Shown here: in pieces, positions 43,310 through 51,180 of the stretch | Numbering within the stretch: position 1 is the first letter of the stretch | How the letters are laid out: each line of letters begins with the position of its first letter | Assembly (NCBI RefSeq): GCF_023008405.1 | Contig: NZ_CP095376.1 | Span: 2,008,001-2,072,000, forward strand | Length of the DNA stretch: 64,000 nt | Direction of reading: 5' to 3' | Origin: Amycolatopsis sp. FBCC-B4732 | GTDB taxonomy: Bacteria; Actinomycetota; Actinomycetes; Mycobacteriales; Pseudonocardiaceae | Translations under genes and position numbers: made by a program | The notes under the pieces: generated by a model | The model's database searches: none | Seen by the model: the letters and a program-made list of their open reading frames with translations, nothing else | What the model was told of the DNA's origin: nothing

Positions 43310-45514
43310 ATGACCAACCGCGCGCCGGAGGTGGCGCTCGCCGCCACGGCCACGGCCGGCGAGATCGCCGCTGCGCTGGACCGGCTGGACCCGGACGGTC
43401 GCCGCGGTAGCGAGGACGACCCGGTGTTCTTCGCTCTCCACGCCGACGACGAGCGGCGTGGCCCGGCGATGTTCCTCGGCATGTCCCGGCCGGCGCAAGC
43501 GTGGCTGGCCCGGGTCGCGGGAGCCTCGGCTGTCGAAACGCGGCTGCGGGACCTGGCGTGGTGGTCGTCCGGGGATGCGTCGGCCGCGCTCCCCGAGGAC
43601 CCGGTCGAGCAGATCGCCGTGGCGCTGCGCGCCGTCGAACGCGGGACCGCCCGGTTGGCCGTGCTGCCGGTGGGACTGGGCGAGGGGAGCGGCAGCGGGG
43701 TCGTGCGGTCCCACGACGAGATGTCCGGCCAGGCGCGGCTCACCGGCACCTTCCGGGCGGCCGGGACGGGGGCGGACCTGATCCTGCTGGGCGGCGCCGA
43801 GCTCGCGGCCGTCGTCGCGGGACAGCCGTGGGCGGCCGCCTTGTCCGACGAGGTGGCTGAGGCGGCCGCCCGCGCAGGCCGTCCCGTCGAGGTCGAATTC
43901 ACGGTCGAGCGCGGCCGGCTGTGGGTCCTCGGCGAACGGCCGCTGCGGTTGCGAGGCGCCGCGCTGGTCCGGCACGCCTCCGGCGGGGACGCGGCGACGT
44001 TGCTGCGTGAGGTGCCGGCGGCCGCCGTGGCCGACGCGCTCGTCCCGCGCGCGGACACCCGTGGTCTCGTCCCCGTCGCGGGCGGGATCGGGATCTCGCC
44101 CGGCTTCGCCACCGGGGCGGCGGTCTTCGACCCGGCCGAGGTCGCGGCCGAGGGCGACGCGGCCATCCTCGTCCGGTCCGAGACCCGGCCGGAGGACCTC
44201 ACCGCGATCCTGCGCGCGGCCGGGGTGCTCACCCAGCGGGGCGGCCGCTCGTCGCACGCGGGCGTCGTCACTCGCAGCGTCGGCAAACCGTGCGTGGCAT
44301 CGCTGGTGGACGCGGTGGTCGACCCCGAGGCCGCGGAGCTGCGGCTCGCCGACGGCACCGTGCTGCGCCGCGGAACCGTGATCACCATCGACGGGACGGC
44401 GGGCGGCGTGTACCTCGGCGCGCCGACAGCGGAGGCGACCGCACCCGGTCCGGCGGCGGCATTCCTCGACCGGGTACGTGACGAGCCGGCGTCGCTGCGG
44501 GTCATGGTCAACGCCGACAGCGCGGCCGAGGCGGCCGCCGGACGCGCCGCCGGAGCGGAAGGCGTCGGCCTGTGCCGGATCGAGCACCTGTTCCTCGGGG
44601 AGCGGAAGCACATCCTCGAGCGGCTGCTGATCTCCGCGCGCGGCCCGGACGTGCGGGAGGCAGCCCGCGAGCTGCACCGCGTGCTGTGTGACGAGCTCAC
44701 CGCGCTCCTCGCGGAAATGGACGGCCGCCCGGTCGTGATCCGGCTGCTCGATCCACCCCGCCACGAGTTCATCGGCGCGCCGGAGCCGGTGCCGGATCGC
44801 GCGGACGGCCACGAGCGCGCGTCGGTGACAGCCCGCAACGCCCTGCGCGAACGGGTCCGGGAACACGAGCCGATGCTGGGGGTCCGCGGGGCCCGGTTGG
44901 CGATCTTGACCCCGGAGCTGCTGGACACCCAGCTGAACGCGCTGGTCGCGGTGGTCGCGAAGCTGCGGGCGAACGGCGCGGATCCGCGGCCCCGGCTCCT
45001 GGTGCCGATGATCAGCACGCCGGGTGAGCTCGACGTCGTGCGTGGCGCTTGCGTGGCAGCCCGCCTAGCGGCCGGCCTCCCCGATTCCGTACCGCTGCCA
45101 TGCGGGGCGATGATCGAGACACCGAGGGCCGCGCTGCTGGCCGGCGACCTCGCCCGCCGTTGCGACTTCCTGTCCTTCGGTACCAACGACCTGAGTGCCC
45201 TGGTGTGGGGCCTGTCCCGTGACGACGCGGAGAACGAGCTGATCCCGCGGTACCAACGACTCGGTGTGCTGGACGAGTCGCCGTTCTCGCGGCTCGATGT
45301 CGCCGGGGTCGGGCACCTGATCCGGCACGCCGTGTCGGCGGCCCGGGCCGCCGAGCCCGCTATCGGGATCGGGGTCTGCGGCGAACACGCCGCGGACCCG
45401 GACTCCCTGCGGTTCTTCACCGAGGTCGGCGTCGACTACGTGTCGTGCGCGGCCCAGGCGGTACCGGTGGCGCGCTACGCCGCTCGGCGCATCAGCTCGC
45501 TCGCCGGCCGGTAG
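43310..45514 (+). CDS. PPDK-like PEP-utilising enzyme with reduced ATP-binding domain
   Basis: A 734-residue relative of pyruvate phosphate dikinase. The phosphohistidine domain is intact (GGRSSHAGVVTRSVGKPCV, His316). So is the PEP/pyruvate barrel, with IRLLDPPRHEFIG, FGTNDLSALVWGLSRDD and the catalytic Cys690 in GVCGEHAADPDS. The N-terminal region is about 270 residues instead of about 400. Only the second half of the ATP-grasp domain is recognisable, from EVEFTVERGRLWVL, and the usual N-terminal lysine-bearing lobe is absent. It may phosphorylate a partner or substrate from PEP without using ATP/AMP. It is the last gene of the exporter operon. Confidence 0.85.
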   Translation: MTNRAPEVALAATATAGEIAAALDRLDPDGRRGSEDDPVFFALHADDERRGPAMFLGMSRPAQAWLARVAGASAVETRLRDLAWWSSGDASAALPEDPVEQIAVALRAVERGTARLAVLPVGLGEGSGSGVVRSHDEMSGQARLTGTFRAAGTGADLILLGGAELAAVVAGQPWAAALSDEVAEAAARAGRPVEVEFTVERGRLWVLGERPLRLRGAALVRHASGGDAATLLREVPAAAVADALVPRADTRGLVPVAGGIGISPGFATGAAVFDPAEVAAEGDAAILVRSETRPEDLTAILRAAGVLTQRGGRSSHAGVVTRSVGKPCVASLVDAVVDPEAAELRLADGTVLRRGTVITIDGTAGGVYLGAPTAEATAPGPAAAFLDRVRDEPASLRVMVNADSAAEAAAGRAAGAEGVGLCRIEHLFLGERKHILERLLISARGPDVREAARELHRVLCDELTALLAEMDGRPVVIRLLDPPRHEFIGAPEPVPDRADGHERASVTARNALRERVREHEPMLGVRGARLAILTPELLDTQLNALVAVVAKLRANGADPRPRLLVPMISTPGELDVVRGACVAARLAAGLPDSVPLPCGAMIETPRAALLAGDLARRCDFLSFGTNDLSALVWGLSRDDAENELIPRYQRLGVLDESPFSRLDVAGVGHLIRHAVSAARAAEPAIGIGVCGEHAADPDSLRFFTEVGVDYVSCAAQAVPVARYAARRISSLAGR

Positions 45515-45701
45515 CCGGACGGTCGGTTCGCTCACCGTTCCTGACGGCGTTTACGCGGACTTACGGGATTCTACGGCTCGCCCGGCGACCTCCGGGTGCC
45601 CGAAGTCGTCACCGCGACCGTTGCGACCACGCCGGGACCCAGTTGCCATCCCGGCAGGGCCGCCGGAGCGTGGCGGCCGGGCGGAGGGCGGCAGGGACCG
45701 A

Positions 45702-46084
45702 CTACACCGGCCGGCCGACACCGCGCTCCGGAACCGCCGCGACGAGACCGTATGCGACCGGGTCGAAGATCTCCTCGCGGAACGCGGGCATGTCGGTGGC
45801 TACGACGGCGAGCACGATGGGCTGGGAGAACAGACCCTCGTCCGTGCCGCGCAGCTGGCCTTCGTTGATCAGCGGGCCGAGGAAGACCGGCTGGGTGCCG
45901 GGAACGCGCCCACGCGCCGGCGGAGCTGGTGACATCGAGGTCGGCAGTGCGTTGTTGCCGCCCAGTTCCAGGGAAACGACATCATCGCGACGTTCGGGTC
46001 CTCGACCAGCGCGGCGCCTGGTGCGGCGTCGCCCGGGTAGGACGTGCAGGAGGCCGGCCTCCTGGAACAGCCGTGCGGAGCCTC
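45702..46084 (-). pseudogene. Aldehyde dehydrogenase relic
   Basis: Fragments of one aldehyde dehydrogenase occur in order on the minus strand, in different frames: GLLHVLPGDAAPGAALVEDP, then VSLELGGNNAL, then FLGPLINEGQL and TDMPAFREEIFDPVA. Large parts are missing between them, including the catalytic cysteine region. The gene is dead and lies just outside the cluster edge. Confidence 0.7.
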
Positions 46085-46850
46085 AGCCGAGCAGGTCGGG
46101 GAAGTTCTCCGTGTAGCCGAGGAACAGCAGTTGCCGTTGCGGCAGCAGGGCGGCGAGCTCCGCCCAACTCTCAGTGCTGGGCGCGCCGTAGAGGTGTTGC
46201 AGGTCCGCGACAACCGCCTCTGCTTTGTCGGCGGCCGGCGGGGCCGGGCGGTCGAACCCGAGCAGTGAAGCGCCGATCCCCAGGAGGCGATAGCCGTGTG
46301 CGGCCATCCGCCGGATGATGGTGTGGTTCTGGAACACGTCCCAGTCGCTGGTGAAGTAGCCGTTGGGGATGCCCGCGATCGCGAGGTCGTCGCGAGCCAC
46401 GGGTACGCGCTGGATGAGTACGACGTCGTCGAGGAAGCCGTCCGGGTTCCGGTTGACCTCGACGAGCGCCGCGACATCGGCTTCGCCGCCGAGGCGGTCG
46501 CCGGGAAGCTTCTGCCAGGGGAACTGCTGCCCGGGATCGTCGAGGGCGGCGGCGATGCGAGCGGCCCGGCCGTCGTCGGCGCGGCGCCGTGCGATGGGGT
46601 CGTCGTGGTCGATGTCGCCGTCGTCGAACCAGAGCCGATCGTCTTCGGTGGCGTGTCCGCTGGTGTAGGCGCACTGGCTGACGTCGTCGAGGGTGCAGAG
46701 GATCCGAGCCGGGCGGTGTTCGGCGCGGATCCGGGCCAGGACGCCGAGGAGCTCGGTGAAGGTGCCGACGTCGTCGAGGCGGGCCACGGTGTTCGTGTTC
46801 AGCCGCGCTCGCCCGACGTCGTCGGACGGTTCGTAGCGCATCACTCGCAT
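46083..46850 (-). CDS. Hypothetical protein
   Basis: A 255-residue soluble protein beginning MRVMRYEPSDDVG. It has distinct conserved-looking stretches (LCTLDDVSQCAYTSG, FDDGDIDHDDPIARRRADDG and SDWDVFQNHTIIRRMAAHGY) and ends in ENFPDLLG. No signal, membrane helix or known catalytic motif is seen, and I do not recognise the family. ATG 46850 is preceded by AGGA. Upstream frame continuation is antisense to the LysR gene and is not part of it. Confidence 0.6.
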   Translation of the reverse strand: MRVMRYEPSDDVGRARLNTNTVARLDDVGTFTELLGVLARIRAEHRPARILCTLDDVSQCAYTSGHATEDDRLWFDDGDIDHDDPIARRRADDGRAARIAAALDDPGQQFPWQKLPGDRLGGEADVAALVEVNRNPDGFLDDVVLIQRVPVARDDLAIAGIPNGYFTSDWDVFQNHTIIRRMAAHGYRLLGIGASLLGFDRPAPPAADKAEAVVADLQHLYGAPSTESWAELAALLPQRQLLFLGYTENFPDLLG

Positions 46851-46888
46851 GGGCGCATCCTGCCACCCGCGGACCGCGCGGCGTCGTG

Positions 46889-47380
46889 TCATCCGGACGT
46901 ACCCGGGAATCGAGGTGGCGGCGTTGTGGTCTCCGGCCTGCCGAGGAAACGCATGAGGCGCAACGGTGTCCGTCCGCGGGTACGTGCTGCGGAGACCGCG
47001 AAAAGGTAGCGGCCACATAATTGGTGGAATCCGACGCCGAGCGCCGTCCCACCGGCGAGGGACTTGACACACACCGATTGCAGGTCGCGGCGGAACGTGA
47101 CAACGGGGTTGCGGGGACGCTCGTCGCTCATCGGGGTCTCCGCCCACGCGGCCTCCCCGATCGCGAACCAGGCGGCGAGCCCGAACACCAGCCCGAACAG
47201 CAAACCGAGAGTCAGGCCGTTCCCGACGTGGCCCACGAACCCGACCACCAGACCGAAGAGCACACCGGATGCGGATCCGGTGGCCAGCCCGAAACTGGTT
47301 CCCCGCGAGATAGCGTCCTGGAGTCCACGGCGATTTCGGCTTGCCCGGCCGCAACCAGTCCGACAGTCCGACAGGCGGGT
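46889..47380 (-). pseudogene. NACHT/STAND-type protein, C-terminal relic
   Basis: The frame contains two Gly-rich membrane segments (GVLFGLVVGFVGHVGNGL and LGLLFGLVFGLAAWFAIG) followed by RYLFAVSAARTRGRTPLRLM. These features are typical of the C-terminus of actinobacterial NACHT-domain membrane proteins. The NTPase part is absent, and the end of the family domain is replaced by a Pro-rich tail. It is probably the remains of a larger gene. Confidence 0.5.
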
Positions 47381-47590
47381 GGTCCGTGATTCGCCCGGTA
47401 GCTCCCGGCCCTGCCGCTGACCAGCGTTCGCACCGCTTGCGAGAGAGCGGCGGTGGGAGGCACCGGGTGGCGTGAGGTGGGCGGCGGCATGAGAGCGGGC
47501 AACTGCGCCTGCACAGGGAATTCTCGGAGGAGCACATCCGGCGGCCGCCATCGAGAACACCCGACCGGCCACCGCGCAGGCCGGCCGTCG

Positions 47591-48490
47591 TCACGGCTGG
47601 GCAGTTGAGGTGATCACCTGGGTGACCGCTGTGATCGCCGGCGTGGGAGTGCCGGGGAGACGGGCCACGAAGATTCTGCGGATCTCTGGTGGCGCGCCCT
47701 GGACCCGCAAGAAGATCACGCCGGACGGGGCGACCGGTGACAGGCTTTCCGGAATCGTGGTGACGCCGAAACCGCCGGCGACCAGGTGCATTTTCGTCAG
47801 CCAGTCCCGCGCATTGTGGACGACGTGGGCTCGCCCCGGCAGGCCCGGCCAGACACCGAGCAGTGGCTCCGCGCTCGACGACGGGCTGGCGATCCACGGT
47901 GCGTCGACCAATTCGTCGATGTGCACGGAAGTGCGGCCCGCGAACGTGCCGGTGGCCGGGGCGGCCACGAGAAGCTCGACGTCCCGGACGGCCGTGATGT
48001 GCAGGCGGGGCAACTCGCCTTCCGGTGGCCGGTGCGGTGGGCGAGAGGTGAGCACGGCGAGGTCGATCGAACCGGTGCGCAGCGCCCGAGCCAAGCCGGG
48101 CGTGGTGCCTTCGCGGGTGGAGACCCGGACCTGTGGCGCTGTCGTGGCAAGGCGGGCGAGCGCGGCGGGCAGGATCACCGGTCCGGCGCTGAAGACCAGC
48201 CCGAGCCGCACCGGCTCCGTACGAGGAGCACCGCCGGTCAGGTCGCGCTCGGCCGCGTCGACCGACTCCAGGATCGCTCGGGCATGGCGCAGCAGCGTCA
48301 GTCCGCGCTGCGTGAGCCGCACCCCGTCGGTCCGCCGCTCGAACAGGGTGGCTCCGACGCTGCGCTCGAGGGCGATCGCCTGACGCGAGACCGCGGACTG
48401 CGTGTAACCCAGCTGCGCGGCGGCGGCGGTGAAGCTGCCCGACTCGGCGATCCGGCACAGCACCCGGAGGCTCGCGCTTGACATGTCCAT
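47591..48490 (-). CDS. LysR family transcriptional regulator
   Basis: A 299-residue LysR regulator. The N-terminal winged helix contains FTAAAAQLGYTQSAVSRQAI, and the substrate-binding domain spans about residues 90-295. It is divergent from the oxidoreductase gene at 48584, with 93 bases between, so it probably controls that gene. ATG 48490 is chosen; GTG 48499 and ATG 48484 are also possible, since no strong ribosome site is visible. Confidence 0.9.
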   Translation of the reverse strand: MDMSSASLRVLCRIAESGSFTAAAAQLGYTQSAVSRQAIALERSVGATLFERRTDGVRLTQRGLTLLRHARAILESVDAAERDLTGGAPRTEPVRLGLVFSAGPVILPAALARLATTAPQVRVSTREGTTPGLARALRTGSIDLAVLTSRPPHRPPEGELPRLHITAVRDVELLVAAPATGTFAGRTSVHIDELVDAPWIASPSSSAEPLLGVWPGLPGRAHVVHNARDWLTKMHLVAGGFGVTTIPESLSPVAPSGVIFLRVQGAPPEIRRIFVARLPGTPTPAITAVTQVITSTAQP

Positions 48491-48583
48491 GCTGACCACG
48501 CATACCAGAGATGCCAGACCTTCGCTTCCCGCATGCCACTGCCGCGCCTAGCGTGGCGGAAGGACGAGACAGAAAGGCTTTCC

Positions 48584-49669
48584 ATGCGTGCAGCGACACT
48601 GACGGCGTTCGGCTCTCCCCTCGTGGTGCACGACGTACCCGACCCGGAAGCCGGCAGCGGTGAAGTCCTGGTCGAGGTCTTGGCGACTTGTGTCCCTCCG
48701 TACGCGGCAGAGGTGTTCAGCGGTGAACGGCGCTATCCGCTGGAACCCCCGGTCGTGCCGGGTGTCGGTGGCATCGGCCGGGTGGTGAGCGTGGGGCCGG
48801 ACGCGACCAAGCTGGCGGTGGGGGACCTCGTGTGGTGCGACTCGACCGTCCGTGCCCGCGACGACGTCCTGACACCGGACATCACGCTGCAGGGCTGGAG
48901 CTCCCGCGGCGAGGGCGGCGCCAAGCTGGCCCGGTACCTGCACGACGGACCGTTCGCCGAGCTCATGCGGGTTCCGACCGAGAACGTGTACCGCCTGCCC
49001 GCGGGGGCGGCAGCCGATCCCGCACGCTGGTCCGCACTGGGGGTGCACACCATTCCCTACGGTGGGCTCCTGGCCGGCCGGCTCGCGGCCGGTGAGACGG
49101 TGCTGATCAGTGGGGCGACCGGCAATCTCGGCAGCAGCGCGGTGGCCGTCGCGCTCGCCATGGGTGCCGGGCACGTGGTGACCCCGGGACGCAACCGGGC
49201 CGTCCTCGACCTGCTCGCCGACCGGTTCGGCGCGCGGGTGAGCCCGGTCGAGCTCAGCGGGGACGAGGACGCCGATGGTGCGGCCATGGCGCTGGCCGCC
49301 GACGGCCCGATCGACCTGGTGCTCGATCTGCTGCCGCCCCAGGCCCCCAGTTCCGTGGCACGGGCGGCAGCCATGACCGTGCGCGAGTACGGGCGGGTCG
49401 TGCTGATGGGCGGCGTCGGCATGCTCGGCGGCGCGGACTTCGCTTTGCCTTATCCCTGGATCATGCGCAACTCGGTGACCGTACGCGGCCAGTGGATGTA
49501 TCCACGCACGGCGAACGTCGGCATGATCCGGCTCATCGCGACGGGCGCATTGGACCTGGCCCCCGAACGCATCACCCGATTCGACCTCGACGAGGTCAAC
49601 GACGCTGTCACCTACGCAGCGGCACACGGTGGCGCCTTCGATCGCACCATCCTCACCCCCAATTCCTGA
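48584..49669 (+). CDS. Medium-chain dehydrogenase/reductase
   Basis: A 361-residue MDR-family protein. The N-terminal GroES-like domain has GEVLVEVLATCVPPY, without the catalytic zinc ligands of classical alcohol dehydrogenases. The NADPH-binding Rossmann domain has LISGATGNLGSSAVAVAL. It is probably a quinone oxidoreductase-like enzyme of unknown substrate. It is divergently paired with the LysR regulator. Downstream, 49670-49895 holds no clear gene. Confidence 0.85.
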   Translation: MRAATLTAFGSPLVVHDVPDPEAGSGEVLVEVLATCVPPYAAEVFSGERRYPLEPPVVPGVGGIGRVVSVGPDATKLAVGDLVWCDSTVRARDDVLTPDITLQGWSSRGEGGAKLARYLHDGPFAELMRVPTENVYRLPAGAAADPARWSALGVHTIPYGGLLAGRLAAGETVLISGATGNLGSSAVAVALAMGAGHVVTPGRNRAVLDLLADRFGARVSPVELSGDEDADGAAMALAADGPIDLVLDLLPPQAPSSVARAAAMTVREYGRVVLMGGVGMLGGADFALPYPWIMRNSVTVRGQWMYPRTANVGMIRLIATGALDLAPERITRFDLDEVNDAVTYAAAHGGAFDRTILTPNS

Positions 49670-49895
49670 GAACTCGGCTCGGCGCGGGGGTTTCCGTTGT
49701 GGGCGAAGGCTTTGTGTCGCGGCTGCGCGCTGCGAACCGGCCGCAACGGATCTGCTCTGCTGCATCACCACCGGGCGGCGCGGGTGAGCGCGGCGGCATA
49801 GCTCATTCCGCCGAGCCCACCACCAGCCAGCCACGACAACTCCACCCGCTGGTCGCAAAGCTGCCCTCTACCTGCGCGTTTGGGGTACACAGCGT

Positions 49896-49930
49896 GTGTA
49901 TACACGACGTGTATACGCATGAGGTATAGT
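49896..49930 (+). promoter_or_regulatory. Tandem palindromic operators and -10 of padR promoter
   Basis: Two perfect 10-base palindromes, GTGTATACAC at 49896-49905 and CGTGTATACG at 49908-49917, lie two bases apart. A -10 element, TATAGT, follows at 49925-49930. The palindromes cover the expected -35 and spacer. The PadR gene begins 40 bases after the -10, so autorepression through these sites is likely. Confidence 0.65.
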
Positions 49931-49969
49931 GATCTCTGCCCAGGGAGATCCGGGCGAGGAGGGGAGTAA

Positions 49970-50491
49970 ATGTCGGTCTCGCACACCTTGCTCGCGTTGC
50001 TCGAATCGGGCCCGCGGCACGGCTACGACCTGAAGCGGGCGTACGACGAGCAGTTCGGGCAGGACCGCCCGCTTGCTTACGGCCAGGTCTATTCGACGTT
50101 GTCCCGGCTGCTGCGCAACGGCATGGTCGAGGTGGCGGGCGTCGAAAGCGGCGAAGGGCCGGAGCGGAAGCGCTACACGATCACCGACGCGGGGGTCACC
50201 GACGTCGAGACGTGGTTGCGGACTCCGGAGAACCCGCAACCGTACCTGCAGAACACGCTCTACACGAAGGTGGTGCTCGCGTTGCTGTCCGGCCGCAGCG
50301 CGACCGACGTGCTCGACGTGCAGCGCAGCGAGCACCTGAACGTGATGCGTTCGCTGACCAAACGCAAGAACGAGGGCGATCTCGCCGATCAGCTGATCTG
50401 CGACCACGCGCTCTTCCACCTCGAGGCGGACCTGCGGTGGCTGGAGCTCACCGCCGCGCGCCTCGGCGAACTCGAGAAGGCGGTGCGCTGA
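49970..50491 (+). CDS. PadR family transcriptional regulator
   Basis: A 173-residue PadR protein. The winged helix shows TLLALLESGPRHGYDLKRAYD and YGQVYSTLSRLLRNGMVEV, and the C-terminal helices (about 95-170) form the dimer. Such regulators repress nearby exporter genes until a drug binds. The ATG follows GGAGGGGAG. The stop overlaps the ABC ATPase start (TGATG), so the regulator and exporter are one operon. Tandem palindromes in its promoter are probable operators. Confidence 0.92.
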   Translation: MSVSHTLLALLESGPRHGYDLKRAYDEQFGQDRPLAYGQVYSTLSRLLRNGMVEVAGVESGEGPERKRYTITDAGVTDVETWLRTPENPQPYLQNTLYTKVVLALLSGRSATDVLDVQRSEHLNVMRSLTKRKNEGDLADQLICDHALFHLEADLRWLELTAARLGELEKAVR

Positions 50492-51180
50492 TGACCACGC
50501 CCGGAACGCCGTTGCTCGCCGGCAACGGACTGCACAAGTCGTTCGGCCGCACACAGGCGCTCGACGGGGCGGCGCTGTCCGTCTCGGCCGGGGAAGTGCT
50601 CGCGATCATGGGCGCGTCCGGGTCCGGCAAGTCGACGTTGCTGCACTGTCTCGCCGGCATCCTCCGGCCGGACGCGGGAACCGTCGGCTACGGCGGCGCC
50701 GACCTCGTCGCGATGGACGACAAGGCACGAAGTGCGCTGCGGCGCACCGAGTTCGGCTTCGTGTTCCAGTTCGGCCAGCTCGTGCCGGAGCTGTCCTGTT
50801 TGGAGAACGTCGCGCTTCCGCTGCGGCTCACGGGCAGCAGGCGGAAGCAGGCCGAGGCGAAGGCAGCCGAATGGCTTGCGCGGCTGGAGGTCGACGGACT
50901 GGCGAAGCGCCGTCCCGGCGACGTGTCCGGCGGGCAGGCGCAGCGGGTCGCGGTGGCGCGGGCGCTGGTGACCGGGCCGAAGGTGGTCTTCGCGGACGAG
51001 CCGACCGGCGCGCTCGACTCGCTCAACGGCGAGAAGGTCATGCAGATGCTCACGACCGCGGCGCGGGAAACGCACGCCGCGGTGGTGCTGGTGACCCACG
51101 AGCCGCGGGTCGCGGCTTACTCGGACCGGGAGGTCACGGTGCGGGACGGGCAGACGGTCGACCGGGAGCTGGTCGCGTGA
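50491..51180 (+). CDS. ABC transporter ATP-binding protein, MacB/LolD type
   Basis: A 229-residue nucleotide-binding subunit. Walker A is GASGSGKST near residue 42, the signature is VSGGQAQRVAVARAL and Walker B is VVFADEPTGALDS, all typical of FtsX-linked ABC systems. It pairs with the permease that starts inside its stop codon. The target is probably an antimicrobial or cell-envelope substrate. Confidence 0.93.
   Translation: MTTPGTPLLAGNGLHKSFGRTQALDGAALSVSAGEVLAIMGASGSGKSTLLHCLAGILRPDAGTVGYGGADLVAMDDKARSALRRTEFGFVFQFGQLVPELSCLENVALPLRLTGSRRKQAEAKAAEWLARLEVDGLAKRRPGDVSGGQAQRVAVARALVTGPKVVFADEPTGALDSLNGEKVMQMLTTAARETHAAVVLVTHEPRVAAYSDREVTVRDGQTVDRELVA

Noticed and set aside
46083..48599. 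A very long minus-strand open frame of more than 800 codons
   Set aside because: Only its last 255 codons look like a protein. The rest is antisense or out of frame to the LysR gene and intergenic DNA, a common artefact of high GC.
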